Shown here: one piece after another, positions 37,369-47,212 of the stretch
Position numbering within the stretch: position 1 is the stretch's first letter
How the letters are laid out: the number at the start of each line of letters is the position of its first letter
Assembly (NCBI RefSeq): GCF_000733775.1
Contig: NZ_JPOE01000002.1
Span: forward strand, 2,717,478 to 2,781,477
Direction: 5' to 3'
Length of the DNA stretch: 64,000 nucleotides
Origin: Thiomonas sp. FB-Cd
GTDB taxonomy: Bacteria; Pseudomonadota; Gammaproteobacteria; Burkholderiales; Burkholderiaceae_C
Position numbers and translations under genes: made by a program
Notes under the pieces: generated by a model
Database searches by the model: none
What the model was told of the DNA's origin: nothing
The model's input: only the letters and a program-made list of their open reading frames with translations

Positions 37369-39654
37369 ATGAGCCAGCACGACCACACCAGCACAGCGTT
37401 ACGCCTGCCTGTCCAGGCGCAAGACCATGGACCCGCCTGTGACCACGATCACCACACGCACGCGGCGGCCGATGCCTGCTGCGCTCCGGCGACACAGACC
37501 GACTGTCTGACGGGGGTTTGCAAGTCCAATCCGGCACCCGAAGGAACCAGTCGGGTGCGCTACCGCATCGACAAGATGGACTGCCCGACCGAGGAGCGCC
37601 TGATCCGCAACAAGCTGGAGGGGATGCCCGGGGTTGTCCAGCTCGACTTCAACCTCCTGAATCGGGAACTCACGGTGTATCACCGTTTGGACCAGCCCCG
37701 GGAGATTGCCGCAGCGCTGGAGAGGCTGGACATGGCGCCACGCCTGCTTGAAGCCAACGCGCCAGCGTCCGTGCTTCCCCCTGCCCTCAGTCCACGGCAA
37801 AAAGGTCTGCTCGCCGTGGCTGGCGTCGCCGCGGTCGCGGCCGAGATCATCGCCTGGTCGACCGGGCGAGAGACCTCATGGATGGTGATGGCGCTTGCCG
37901 CTGTGTCCATCGTGAGCGCCGGCCTGCCCACCCTCAAAAAGGGCTGGATCGCGCTCAGCAACCTGACCCTCAACATCTACTTCCTGATGTCCATCGCCGT
38001 GGTCGGGGCCGTGGCTCTCGGCAAGTGGCCGGAAGCGGCGATGGTGGTGTTCCTGTTCGCAGTGGCCGAGGCGATCGAGGCGCTGTCGCTGGAGCGTGCC
38101 AGGAACGCGATCAAGGCGCTCACGGCAATCGCACCGGAAACCGCCGAGGTCAAGATCGGCGAAGCCTGGGAGGCCAAGCCCGTGGCCGAGGTGGCCGTCG
38201 GCCGCCGCATTCGGGTACGCGCCGGCGCGCGGGTGCCGCTGGACGCACGCGTCGAGTTCGGCCGTGCTGCGCTGAACCAGGCGCCGATCACCGGGGAGAG
38301 CCTGCCCGTGGACAAACAAGCGGGTGACCTGCTGTATGCCGGCAGCATCGTTGCCGATGGCGTGGTGGAAGCCACCGTCACGGCCTCGGCAGGTGACAGC
38401 ACCCTGGCCCGCATCGCCCTGGCCATCCAGAGCGCGCAGTCACAGCGCGCGCCGACCCAGCGTTTCGTCGATCGATTCGCGCGGTATTACACCCCTGCGG
38501 TGGTGGTCTTCGCCATCACCGTGGCCATCCTCGGCCCACTGCTGACCGGCGGAAGCTGGAGTTCCTGGCTGTACGAGGCCCTGGTCATGCTGGTCATCGC
38601 CTGCCCCTGCGCCTTGGTGGTCTCCACCCCGGTGACGGTGGTCAGCGGTCTTGCGGCGGCGGCCAGGCATGGCATCCTGGTCAAGGGCGGGGCCTTTCTC
38701 GAAGGCGGCCGGCTGCTCAAAGCCCTGGCGCTCGACAAGACTGGCACGCTGACCCGCGGCAAGCCCGCGCTGACCGATGCAATCCCGCTTGGCGACATGC
38801 CGATCGCGCAAGCCTTGCGGATCGCCGCCAGCCTCGATGACCACAGCACGCATCCGGTCGCCCAGGCGCTGGTTGCCGGTTGGCGGGAGCAGCAGCCAGG
38901 TGCCGCACTCCTGCCCGTCGACGATTTCGGCGTGCTCCAGGGGCGCGGCGTCACAGGCCGTATTGCCGGTCAGGATTGGCATCTGGGCAATCACCGTCTG
39001 GTCGAAGAGATCGGGGGGTGTTCGGCGGCACTGGAGGCGCGGCTTGCTGTCCTGGAAAATGCCGGCAAAACCGCCATCGTTCTGTGTGACGCGGCCGATC
39101 CGGTGGCCGTGTTTGGCGTTGCCGACACCCTGAGGCCGGAGAGCGCGCGGGCCGTTGCGTCCCTCAAGTCGCTGCATGTCGAACCGGTCATGTTGACCGG
39201 CGACAACCCGGCCACGGCACGGGCGATTGCCGTTCAGCTCGGCATCAAGGATGCACGCGGCAATCTGCTGCCGCAGGACAAGCAAGCCGCTGTCGCGGAG
39301 CTTCTTGGGCGCTACGGGTCGGTCGGCATGGTCGGCGACGGAGTGAACGATGCGCCGGCGCTGGCGCGTGCGACGATCGGCTTCGCCATGGGGGCGGCCG
39401 GCACCGCCACGGCGCTGGAGACCGCCGATGTGGCCATCATGGACGACGACCCGCGCAAGATTGCCGACTTCATCAGCTTGAGTCGGCGCACGGCCATGCT
39501 TCTCAAGCAGAACATCGCACTCGCGCTTGGCATCAAGGCCGTGTTCTTCGTGCTGGCCCTGAGCGGAGTGGCGACCCTGTGGATGGCGGTGTTCGCCGAC
39601 ACGGGGGCCAGCCTTCTGGTGGTGTTCAACGGGATGCGACTGCTGCGCCGGTGA
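37369..39654 (+). CDS. cadA: Cd/Zn/Pb-exporting P1B ATPase CadA/ZntA
   Basis: A 761-residue inner-membrane ATPase exporting divalent soft metals. The N-terminus is His/Cys-rich (CDHDHHTHAAADACCAP, DCLTGVCKS) and is followed by a ferredoxin-like domain with KMDCPTEE, the MDCPxE of Zn/Cd/Pb pumps. CPC motif in IACPCALVVSTP (about 412), DKTGTLTRGKP (Asp about 456), HP motif STHPVAQAL, MLTGDNPATA, MVGDGVNDAPALA and GTATALETADVAIM complete it. Control by CadR is inferred from the divergent layout and the MerR-type promoter. A class-A plus-strand unit follows with no further gene before the IS element. Confidence 0.93.
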   Translation: MSQHDHTSTALRLPVQAQDHGPACDHDHHTHAAADACCAPATQTDCLTGVCKSNPAPEGTSRVRYRIDKMDCPTEERLIRNKLEGMPGVVQLDFNLLNRELTVYHRLDQPREIAAALERLDMAPRLLEANAPASVLPPALSPRQKGLLAVAGVAAVAAEIIAWSTGRETSWMVMALAAVSIVSAGLPTLKKGWIALSNLTLNIYFLMSIAVVGAVALGKWPEAAMVVFLFAVAEAIEALSLERARNAIKALTAIAPETAEVKIGEAWEAKPVAEVAVGRRIRVRAGARVPLDARVEFGRAALNQAPITGESLPVDKQAGDLLYAGSIVADGVVEATVTASAGDSTLARIALAIQSAQSQRAPTQRFVDRFARYYTPAVVVFAITVAILGPLLTGGSWSSWLYEALVMLVIACPCALVVSTPVTVVSGLAAAARHGILVKGGAFLEGGRLLKALALDKTGTLTRGKPALTDAIPLGDMPIAQALRIAASLDDHSTHPVAQALVAGWREQQPGAALLPVDDFGVLQGRGVTGRIAGQDWHLGNHRLVEEIGGCSAALEARLAVLENAGKTAIVLCDAADPVAVFGVADTLRPESARAVASLKSLHVEPVMLTGDNPATARAIAVQLGIKDARGNLLPQDKQAAVAELLGRYGSVGMVGDGVNDAPALARATIGFAMGAAGTATALETADVAIMDDDPRKIADFISLSRRTAMLLKQNIALALGIKAVFFVLALSGVATLWMAVFADTGASLLVVFNGMRLLRR

Positions 39655-39745
39655 GTACGGGATGACTTGGTACGATTTGATCGCCGCATTGACGGTATCG
39701 ACCCTGCCCGCCAGGGTCTTCCCGGGCATTCCTGGGCCCTAGGCC

Positions 39746-40560
39746 GTGTTAACACAACCGGAGGCCGTCGGCGATCAGCGCGAAACCGATGAAGCCGACG
39801 AACATGACATCAAGCTTCTCGAACCGCGAGAAGATGCGACGAAAGCCCTTGAGTCGCCGAAACAATCGCTCGACTTCATTGCGGCGCTTGTCCATTGCTC
39901 GGTCGTACTCCCACGGCTCGACCCGAGTCTTCAGGGGCGGGACCGCAGGGATGAAGCCGAGTTCGAGGGCAAGCTGCCGCGTCTCGTTGCCCTCGTAGGC
40001 CCGATCCATGAGCAGATGCAGCGGCCTGTTTGGCGCACCCAGGCGACTGAGCAGTGCCCGTCCAGCCGGCGCGTCGTGCGCCTGGCCAGGTGACAAGGAG
40101 AACGCTATGGCCGTGCGAACATCCGCGGCAACCATATGAATCCTGGTGTTCCATCCGCCTCGAGATTTGCCGATGGATTGGGTGCCGTTTTTTTAGCGCC
40201 CCGGTGCCATCCGGATGCACCTTGATGCTGGTGCTGTCCAGTGAAACCGTTTCGATCTTGATGCGCACAACCTGCGATCGCTGCAGCTCCTCGAACACTC
40301 GGTCCATGACGCCCGACTTGGACCACCGATTCATCCGCGTATAGATCGTGTGCCAGTTGCCGAACCGCCTGGGCAAGCCGCGCCATTTGCAGCCATGCTC
40401 GGCCACGTACAGAATCGCATTCAACACATCCAGGTTTGACAAGCTGACATTGCCTCGCTGCGTCGGCAAGCAGTGCTCGATTTGGGCGAACTGCGCAGGC
40501 GTGATTTCCATGCACGCATTTTCTCGCAGCTAGATGCCTAAGTCAATTAGTGTTAACAAG
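39746..40560 (-). mobile_element. IS5-family insertion sequence
   Basis: About 815 bases bounded by similar ends: GTGTTAACAC at 39746-39755 and, inverted, the same core at 40550-40559. It contains one transposase region on the minus strand. It is inserted between cadA and the cus-type operon; the exact ends and the target duplication are not certain. Confidence 0.7.
39749..40511 (-). CDS. IS5-family transposase, two frames
   Basis: The first frame (from ATG 40511) encodes MEITPAQFAQIEHCLPTQRG, HGCKWRGLPRRFGNWHTIY and IETVSLDSTSIKVHPDG with the first catalytic Asp. At a run of seven A (near 40186-40192) the homology continues in the +1 frame as GTQSIGKSRGGWNTRIHMVAADV, then LLMDRAYEGNETRQLA (second Asp) and RRNEVERLFRRLKGFRRIF (Glu) to the stop at 39749. 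Elements of this group often use frameshifting at such A-runs, so this may be programmed rather than a lesion; a one-base deletion is the alternative. Confidence 0.8.
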
Positions 40561-40566
40561 ACATAA

Positions 40567-40594
40567 TTGACAAGCTCAGAGCTTTGGCTATGAT
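40567..40594 (+). promoter_or_regulatory. Sigma70-like promoter before the cus-type operon
   Basis: TTGACA (40567-40572) and TATGAT (40589-40594) with a 16-base spacer make the best consensus promoter in the window, about 50 bases before the next start. The spacer contains AGCTCAGAGCT, a short dyad. It begins just outside the IS5-family element. Confidence 0.6.
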
Positions 40595-40644
40595 GCCTGC
40601 ACACAAATCGCTGTACATCCTGTACATCCCTCACATTCAAACTC

Positions 40645-41046
40645 ATGCGCTCCTTTCGAACCTTCTCCCGCTATTGGGCGTTCGTCTGCGCATTGGTTCT
40701 CTTGCCCTGGATGCAAGCCACGGCAGCCCCGATACGGGTCGTGCCAGCCTCATGCTGCACAGGCATGGCGGCTATGCCGATGGTAGGTGCCGGCCATCAA
40801 GCGAATCTCGCTGGTCATGACGATTCGCGAGTCGAGCGTGCGTTTTGCCAAGCTGCCTGCAATGACCTGGGCGCGGCTGCCGTTTCCAGCACGTCCAACG
40901 CCGCATCATTTCCTCACGCAGCATTGATCCAACGCTTGGTGCTCGTCCTCCAAGCTCAGCCTGAGCAGGCTGCCTTGCCCATCGGGCGCTTCGATCCGCC
41001 GCCTCCCTCCAAGCCGCCTTTCCTCGCGGCTCGCCTCCAAGTTTGA
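40645..41046 (+). CDS. Exported hypothetical protein heading the cus-type operon
   Basis: A 133-residue protein with a signal peptide (FRTFSRYWAFVCALVLLPWMQATAA). The mature part has a few Cys and Met/His residues (SCCTGMAAMPMVGAGHQ, FCQAACND) that could bind copper, and a Pro-rich end. No named family recognised, but small exported proteins of this kind often precede cusC-type genes in Burkholderiales. It is followed 108 bases later by the outer-membrane factor gene and is probably transcribed from the promoter at 40567. Confidence 0.6.
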   Translation: MRSFRTFSRYWAFVCALVLLPWMQATAAPIRVVPASCCTGMAAMPMVGAGHQANLAGHDDSRVERAFCQAACNDLGAAAVSSTSNAASFPHAALIQRLVLVLQAQPEQAALPIGRFDPPPPSKPPFLAARLQV

Positions 41047-41154
41047 CCCCTTCGGCAGCACCCGTCCCGGTGAACCTTCACCGGGCGATGTTCGTGTTCG
41101 CCTTGCGATCAACGCTGCGGCCTTGCAGCGTTCCATCCGCCGAAGAGGAAAGCG

Positions 41155-42462
41155 ATGTCCCTCATCCTGCAGTGCCGCCGTGCGCAAGCCCGGCGGTTGT
41201 CATCCGTCTGGTCTGAACGCCCGGCGGCCATCCCCGTTCTCGTCACGCTTCTACTGCTCGCCGGCCTGGCCGCACCCGCCCAAGCCGCGCCCCTGACCCT
41301 CGGTGCCGCCGAGGCGCAACTGGCGCGGAGCAATCCCAGTCTGGCCGCAGCCGCGCAGCGCATCCGCGCCATCCAGCACCAGGCCGCGGCGGCCACGCAG
41401 TTGCCCGACCCGCATGTGTCGTTCGACGCGGTCAACCTGCCCACCAACAGCTTCTCGCTGACGCAGCAGAGCATGACCATGCTCAGCGTCGGCGTCAGCC
41501 AGAGTTTTCCGCCGATCGGCAAGCTGGCCCTCGAAGGCGACAAGCTGCAGGCGCAAGCCTCGGAGCAGCACTTCAGCCGCGAAGCCAAACGCGCGCAGCT
41601 GGTTCTCGCCTTGCGACGCGCCTGGCTTGCAGCGGTGTACGCGCGCCAGGCCATGGCGACGGTGCAGCGGCAGCAGACGCTGGCGCGTGAGAACGTCGAC
41701 GCGGCCATGGCCAGCTACCGGGCAGGCAACGGACCGCAGAGCGATGTGTTGCGCGCCCGTCTCGCCGAGGACGAACTGCGCAACGACCAAAGCGCGCTCG
41801 CCGCGGATGAAGCGGCGTCCCTGGCCGACATTGCCCAGGCACTCGGCAGCGATCAAACGCCGCAGATCGATCCTGACTGGCCGAGCTTGTCGCCAGGCGC
41901 GACGGCTCCCGAGCAAGCGCCCCCGACCCAGCCGCTGCTGCGCATGGCCCAGGCCAAGGTGCAGATCGCCCAGGCTGGCGTGCAGGTGGCCAAGAAGGAT
42001 TTCCTGCCGGAGATCACGGTTGGCGCCTCCTACGGCAAGAGCTTTTTTCCGGGCTCTCCCAACTTTTTCTCCGCCGGGGTTTCGATGAACTTGCCGATCT
42101 TCTCCAGCCATCGGCTGGATCAGGAACTCGACAGCGCCCGCGCCCAGGTGCTGGAAGCCCGCTACGACGAGCAGGACCAGCGGTTGGCCTTGCAGCAGCA
42201 GATCCGCACCGCCACGGCGCGCATGCGCAGCCAGCAGGAGAAGTGGCAGCGCATGCGCGCGCACATGCTGCCGCTGGCGCATGCGGCGTACGACTCCACC
42301 CTCACCACCTACAGCAACGGCCGCGCCAGCATGAGCGACGTGCTGAAGGCGCAGCAAGCCGTTTTTGCCCTTGAACTCCAGACCCTGCAACAGCGCCGGG
42401 ATCTGCTGGCCACCCAGGCCGAACTCGACTACCTGACAACGCCTTCGGAGCAGCAGCCATGA
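41155..42462 (+). CDS. Outer-membrane efflux protein of the Cus-type system
   Basis: A 435-residue TolC-family protein: signal peptide ending AAPAQAAPL, then AEAQLARSNPSLAAAAQRIR and two long helical hairpins (EGDKLQAQASEQHFSREAKR; AQAKVQIAQAGVQVAKKDFLPEITVGASYG). It forms the outer-membrane duct for the adaptor and RND pump of the following genes. Its stop overlaps the adaptor start by 4 bases (ATGA). No lipobox cysteine is seen, unlike E. coli CusC. It differs clearly from the outer-membrane factor at 24190. Confidence 0.85.
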   Translation: MSLILQCRRAQARRLSSVWSERPAAIPVLVTLLLLAGLAAPAQAAPLTLGAAEAQLARSNPSLAAAAQRIRAIQHQAAAATQLPDPHVSFDAVNLPTNSFSLTQQSMTMLSVGVSQSFPPIGKLALEGDKLQAQASEQHFSREAKRAQLVLALRRAWLAAVYARQAMATVQRQQTLARENVDAAMASYRAGNGPQSDVLRARLAEDELRNDQSALAADEAASLADIAQALGSDQTPQIDPDWPSLSPGATAPEQAPPTQPLLRMAQAKVQIAQAGVQVAKKDFLPEITVGASYGKSFFPGSPNFFSAGVSMNLPIFSSHRLDQELDSARAQVLEARYDEQDQRLALQQQIRTATARMRSQQEKWQRMRAHMLPLAHAAYDSTLTTYSNGRASMSDVLKAQQAVFALELQTLQQRRDLLATQAELDYLTTPSEQQP

Positions 42463-44078
42463 ATTTGCGAACCTTCACTCTCGGCCTCGGCCTGTTGCTG
42501 GTCGGCATCGGCGCGGGCCTCTGGACCAGTCGCTGGCTGCCGCACGGCGCCTCGGACCCCAAGACGCCGAACGCCGCGGCGGCCCCGGCTTCCGCAACAG
42601 CTTCCGCAGCAGCGCCGGCAAGCCGCCGGGTGCTGTACTGGGCCAACCCGATGAACGCCGCCATCCACTCCGACCACCCGATGAAAGACAACATGGGGAT
42701 GGACTATGTCCCGGTCTACGCCCCGGCTGCGGCGCCGCAGCGCCGGGTGCTGTACTGGGTCAGCCCGATGAATCCGGCGATCCATTCGGACCGTCCGATG
42801 AAGGACAACATGGGCATGGATTACGTGCCGGTCTACGCCCCGGCCGAAGCCGGCGCCAACGACAGCGGGCTGCGCATCGACCCGCGCCTGACGCAAAACC
42901 TGGGCGTGCGCCTGACGACCGCACAGATGCGTCCCATGGGCCAGGCGATCCAGACCGTGGGCACCGTGGCCGTGGACCAGAACCGCGTCACCACCGTCAC
43001 CCCGCGCTTCTCCGGCTGGGTCGTGCATCTCAAGGTGCGTGCCGTGGGCGACCCGGTGGCGCGCGGTCAGGTGCTGGCGGAGATTTACTCGCCCGAGCTG
43101 TACAGCGCGCAGCAGGAATACAGCATTGCGCGCCAGCAAGCCGGCGCGGCCGACGGTCATGCCGACAGCCAGGGCTTGCTGGCCGCGGCCAAACAGCGCC
43201 TGCTGCTGCTGGGCCTGCCCGGGGCTGCGCTCAAGCAGTTGGAGGCCTCGGGCCAGCCGATGCGCAACGTTCCCATCCTGGCGCCCGAGAGCGGGGTGGT
43301 GACGGCGCTCAATATTCGCCAGGGCAGCTATGTCTCGTCGCAGAATAGCCTGTTCGAGATCGCCAATCTGGATCGGGTCTGGGTCAATGTGGCGCTGTAC
43401 GACTACCAGATGCCGTGGGTGCGCCTGGGCGACGGCGTGCAGCTCCAGCTTCCGGCCTACCCCGGCAGGAATTGGGATGGGCGCCTGAACTTTCTCTACC
43501 CCACGCTGGACCCGCAAACCCGCACCATCACCGCGCGCCTGAGCTTCGCCAACCCCGGCGGCATTCTGCGCCCGGGCATGTATGCCAACGCCACGGTGCA
43601 GGCCCAGGCGCAAACCGCGCTGGCGCTGCCGAGCAGCGCGGTGCTGCGCACGCAGGATGGCGATTACGCCATGCTGGCGCAGGCGGGCGGCCACTTCCTG
43701 CCGGTGCAAGTTGCGCTTGGGCCCGAGGCGAACGGCTGGGTGGTCATCGCCCGGGGGCTCAAGGCGGGTGACCAGGTGGTGGAAAGCGCCCAGTTCCTGC
43801 TGTACTCTGAATCGCAGTTCCAGTCGGTCAAGGCGCGCATGCTCGGTGGTCATGCCGGCACGAGCGGCGCGAGTGGCATACCCGCCACGGGAGCGATGCC
43901 AGGCATGCCGCCAGCGAGCGCCCCGCAAGCTGGCTCTGCTGGGCCAATGACCTCGCGAACGGTCGCACCAATAGCCCCACCAACGGGCGCACCACCCGCC
44001 ACGCCGGCAGCCGCGCCCCCACCCGCCGCCGGGTCGATAGCCGGGATGAACATGGCTCCTGACCGGAGCGCCCCATGA
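42459..44078 (+). CDS. cusB: CusB-type periplasmic adaptor with two metal-binding repeats
   Basis: A 539-residue adaptor for Cu/Ag efflux anchored by an N-terminal helix. Two tandem heavy-metal-binding repeats of about 37 residues (about 57-90 and 95-128) share NPMNxAIHSDxPMKDNMGMDYVPVYAP-like sequence, rich in Met and His. Next comes the adaptor core: VTPRFSGWVVHLKVRAVGDPV and GQVLAEIYSPELYSAQQEY (lipoyl and hairpin), then ALPSSAVLRTQDGDYAML. The Pro/Met-rich tail has GMNMAP near the end. Overlaps with both neighbours (4 bases each) show tight coupling. The repeated metal site is unusual; most CusB proteins have one. Confidence 0.9.
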   Translation: MNLRTFTLGLGLLLVGIGAGLWTSRWLPHGASDPKTPNAAAAPASATASAAAPASRRVLYWANPMNAAIHSDHPMKDNMGMDYVPVYAPAAAPQRRVLYWVSPMNPAIHSDRPMKDNMGMDYVPVYAPAEAGANDSGLRIDPRLTQNLGVRLTTAQMRPMGQAIQTVGTVAVDQNRVTTVTPRFSGWVVHLKVRAVGDPVARGQVLAEIYSPELYSAQQEYSIARQQAGAADGHADSQGLLAAAKQRLLLLGLPGAALKQLEASGQPMRNVPILAPESGVVTALNIRQGSYVSSQNSLFEIANLDRVWVNVALYDYQMPWVRLGDGVQLQLPAYPGRNWDGRLNFLYPTLDPQTRTITARLSFANPGGILRPGMYANATVQAQAQTALALPSSAVLRTQDGDYAMLAQAGGHFLPVQVALGPEANGWVVIARGLKAGDQVVESAQFLLYSESQFQSVKARMLGGHAGTSGASGIPATGAMPGMPPASAPQAGSAGPMTSRTVAPIAPPTGAPPATPAAAPPPAAGSIAGMNMAPDRSAP

Positions 44079-47000
44079 TCCGGCGGCTCATGGAGTGGTG
44101 CTTCGAGAACCGCAGCCTGACGGTGATCGGCGCGCTGATGGTGCTGGCCGCGGGCATCCTGGCGGTGCGCAACACGCCGCTGGAGGCCATCCCCGACATC
44201 TCCCCCACCCAGGTCATCATCAAGACCTCCTACCCCGGGCAGGCGCCGCAGGTGGTTCAGGACCAGGTGACCTATCCGCTGGAGACCACCCTGCAGTCGG
44301 TGCCCGGCGCGCGCGCGGTGCGCGGCTATTCGATGTTCGGCGACTCCTTTGTCTACGTCATCTTCAAGGATGGCACCAACATCTATCAAGCGCGCAACCT
44401 GGTGCTTCAGTATCTCAGCCAGGTGCAATCCAAACTGCCGCCTGGAGTGACGCCGGCGCTGGGGCCTGACAGTTCGGGGGTGGACTGGGTTTACATGTAC
44501 GCCCTGACCGATACCGGCGGCACGCAGGACCTGAGCCAGCTCACCACCCTGCAGAACTGGTTCCTCAAATACCAATTGCAGGGCATTCCGGGGGTGGCCG
44601 AGGTCGCCACGGTCGGCGGCATGGTGAAGGAATACCAGGTGGTTGTGAACCCGCAGGCCCTGCTGGCCTACAACCTCACCCTGCCGCAGGTGGAAGATGC
44701 CATCCGCGCCGCCAACGGCGAGACCAGCGGCTCGGTGGTCGATCTCGGCGAGGCCAGCTATATGGTGCGCACCACCGGCTATATCCGCTCCTTGCGGGAT
44801 CTGGAGAACGCGCCGCTGGCGGCGCGTGGCGGGGTGCCGCTGACGCTCAAGGATGTCGCCCGCGTCCAATTCGGCCCGGAACTGCCCAACAGCGCCGCCG
44901 ACCTCAACGGCGAGGGCGCGGTGGTGGGGGGCATCGTGATGATGAACCAGGGCTCGAACGCCGATGCCATCATCCGCCGAGTCGAGGACAAAATCCGCAG
45001 CATCCAGCCCTCGCTGCCGCCCGGGGTGAAGATCGTCACCACCTACAGTCAGGCGCCGCTGATCCAGCGCGCCATCCACACCCTGACCGAGAAGCTGCTG
45101 GAGGAGTCGCTGATCGTCGCCCTGGTGTCATTCCTGTTCCTGCTGCGCGCGCGCTCGGCGCTGGTGGCCATCGTGTCGCTGCCGCTGGGCATCCTCGCCG
45201 CCTTCCTGGTGATGTGGGCGCAGGGCATTCCGGCCAACATCATGTCCCTAGGGGGCATCGCCATCGCCATCGGCGCGATGACCGACGCTGCGATCGTGAT
45301 GATCGAGAACATGCACAAGCATATGGAGCAGGATCCCGGCGCCGATCCCTGGATGAAGGCCAGGGTGGCGGCATCGGAAGTCGGGCCGGCGCTGTTTTTT
45401 TCGCTGCTGATCATCGCGGTGTCGTTCCTGCCGGTGTTCGCGCTCGGCGGCGAGGAGGGCAAGCTGTTTCGGCCCCTGGCCTTCACCAAGACCTATGCCA
45501 TGGCCGCGGCCGCCATCCTGTCCATCAGCCTGGTGCCGCTGCTGATGGCCTGGTTCATCCGCGGGCATATCCGCCCGGAGGGGAAGAACCCCCTGAACCA
45601 GATGCTGATCTGGCTCTACCGCCCCTTGATCCACGGCGTGCTGCGGGCACCATGGCTGGTCATCGTGCTGGCCCTCGTCGCCGTGGCCAGCCTGTATTTC
45701 CCCTGGAAGCACCTCGGCTCGGAGTTCATGCCGCCCTTGAACGAAGGCACCCTGCTGTACATGCCGGTGTCGCAGGATCCGTCGATCTCCATCGGCCAAT
45801 CCGCCGCGATCCTGCAGCAGAGCGACCGCATCATCAAGACCTTCCCCGAAGTGGAGAGCGTGTTCGGCAAGGCGGGCCGGGCGCAGACCGCGACCGACCC
45901 GACGCCGATCTCGATGTTCATGACAGTCGTGAACCTGAAGGACCGCAGCACCTGGCCGGCCAGCATGACCACCGCCAAGCTGATCGAGAAGATGAATCAG
46001 GCGCTGCAGATTCCTGGCGTATCGAACACCTGGACCCAGCCGATCAAGGGCCAGGTGGACATGCTGACCACCGGCCTGCAAACGCCGCTCGGCATCAAGG
46101 TCACCGGCAGCAATCTCGACACCCTGAACCGGCTGGGGCAGGAGATCCAGGCGGCGCTGCAAACGGTCCCGGGCACCCAGAACGCCTATGCGGCGCGGGC
46201 CACCGGCGGGCGCTACATCGTGGTCGACACCAACCGGCTGGCAGCCGCGCGCTACGGCCTTTCGGTGGCGGATGTGAACCGCCTGGTCGAGACCGCCATC
46301 GGTGGACAGATGCTGTCCACCGCCGTCAACGGCCTGGAGCGCTTCCCCATCAGCCTGCGCTACCCGCGCGAACTGCGCCAGTCGCTGTCCACGCTGATGG
46401 AAAGCCGCATCGCCACGCCCGAGGGCAGCCAGATTCCGCTGGCGCAGGTGGCCACGCTGCGCATCGAGGGCGGCCCGCCCATGCTCACCAGCGACAACAG
46501 CCGCCTGAATTCCTGGGTGTACATCGACCTCAAACCCGGCACCAGCATCGGCAGCTACGTGGCCGCGGCGCAAGCGGCCCTGGCACAGAAGGTTCATCTG
46601 CAGCCCGGTTTCACGCTCGACTGGGTTGGGCAGTACCAGGCGCTGGAGCAGGCCGTGCAGCGTCTGAAGATCGTCGTGCCGGCGGTGATCGGCCTGATCG
46701 CGCTCCTGCTGTATTTCAACTTCAAGAACATCACCGAGGTCGCCATCATCCTGCTGACCTTGCCGCTGTCGCTGGTGGGCGGATTCTGGTACGTCGACTG
46801 GCTGGGCTACAAGCTCTCGGTTGCGGTGGGCGTGGGCTTCATCGCCACCGCCGGGGTGGCCTCCGAGTTCGGCGTGGTCATGCTGCTGTATCTCGACGCG
46901 GCGCTGGAGCGGCGCAAGATTCACGACCGCCTCAACACCTGGGGCGACCTCAAGCAAACGGTGGTCGAGGGCACCTTGCTGCGGCTGCGCCCCATGGCGA

Positions 47001-47212
47001 TGACCCTCACCATGGTGGTCGGCGGCCTGCTGCCCATCATGTTCAGCGAAGGCGCTGGTGCCGACGTGATGAAGCGCATCGCCGCGCCCATGGTTGGCGG
47101 CATGCTGACGGCTGCTTTGCTGGCGCTACTGGTGATTCCGGCGGTTTACGCCCTGTGGCAGAAGCGGCGCCTGGGGCTGGGCGAGAGTCCCAGGCTGGAG
47201 GTGGCTTCATGA
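44075..47212 (+). CDS. cusA: CusA-type Cu(I)/Ag(I) RND efflux pump
   Basis: A 1045-residue inner-membrane pump. MIRRLMEWCFENRSLTVIGALM, NTPLEAIPDISPTQVIIKTSYPGQAPQ and DSTGVDW-like DSSGVDWVYMYAL match CusA. The TM4 motif reads GAMTDAAIVMIENMHKHMEQ (about 400-420), the CusA form with Asp and Glu; the large periplasmic domains hold the Met residues used for Cu(I). GSEFMPPLNEGTLLYMP and FGKAGRAQTATDPTP are family signatures. It uses the adaptor and outer-membrane duct upstream. Start ATG 44075 overlaps the adaptor stop. Confidence 0.95.
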   Translation: MIRRLMEWCFENRSLTVIGALMVLAAGILAVRNTPLEAIPDISPTQVIIKTSYPGQAPQVVQDQVTYPLETTLQSVPGARAVRGYSMFGDSFVYVIFKDGTNIYQARNLVLQYLSQVQSKLPPGVTPALGPDSSGVDWVYMYALTDTGGTQDLSQLTTLQNWFLKYQLQGIPGVAEVATVGGMVKEYQVVVNPQALLAYNLTLPQVEDAIRAANGETSGSVVDLGEASYMVRTTGYIRSLRDLENAPLAARGGVPLTLKDVARVQFGPELPNSAADLNGEGAVVGGIVMMNQGSNADAIIRRVEDKIRSIQPSLPPGVKIVTTYSQAPLIQRAIHTLTEKLLEESLIVALVSFLFLLRARSALVAIVSLPLGILAAFLVMWAQGIPANIMSLGGIAIAIGAMTDAAIVMIENMHKHMEQDPGADPWMKARVAASEVGPALFFSLLIIAVSFLPVFALGGEEGKLFRPLAFTKTYAMAAAAILSISLVPLLMAWFIRGHIRPEGKNPLNQMLIWLYRPLIHGVLRAPWLVIVLALVAVASLYFPWKHLGSEFMPPLNEGTLLYMPVSQDPSISIGQSAAILQQSDRIIKTFPEVESVFGKAGRAQTATDPTPISMFMTVVNLKDRSTWPASMTTAKLIEKMNQALQIPGVSNTWTQPIKGQVDMLTTGLQTPLGIKVTGSNLDTLNRLGQEIQAALQTVPGTQNAYAARATGGRYIVVDTNRLAAARYGLSVADVNRLVETAIGGQMLSTAVNGLERFPISLRYPRELRQSLSTLMESRIATPEGSQIPLAQVATLRIEGGPPMLTSDNSRLNSWVYIDLKPGTSIGSYVAAAQAALAQKVHLQPGFTLDWVGQYQALEQAVQRLKIVVPAVIGLIALLLYFNFKNITEVAIILLTLPLSLVGGFWYVDWLGYKLSVAVGVGFIATAGVASEFGVVMLLYLDAALERRKIHDRLNTWGDLKQTVVEGTLLRLRPMAMTLTMVVGGLLPIMFSEGAGADVMKRIAAPMVGGMLTAALLALLVIPAVYALWQKRRLGLGESPRLEVAS

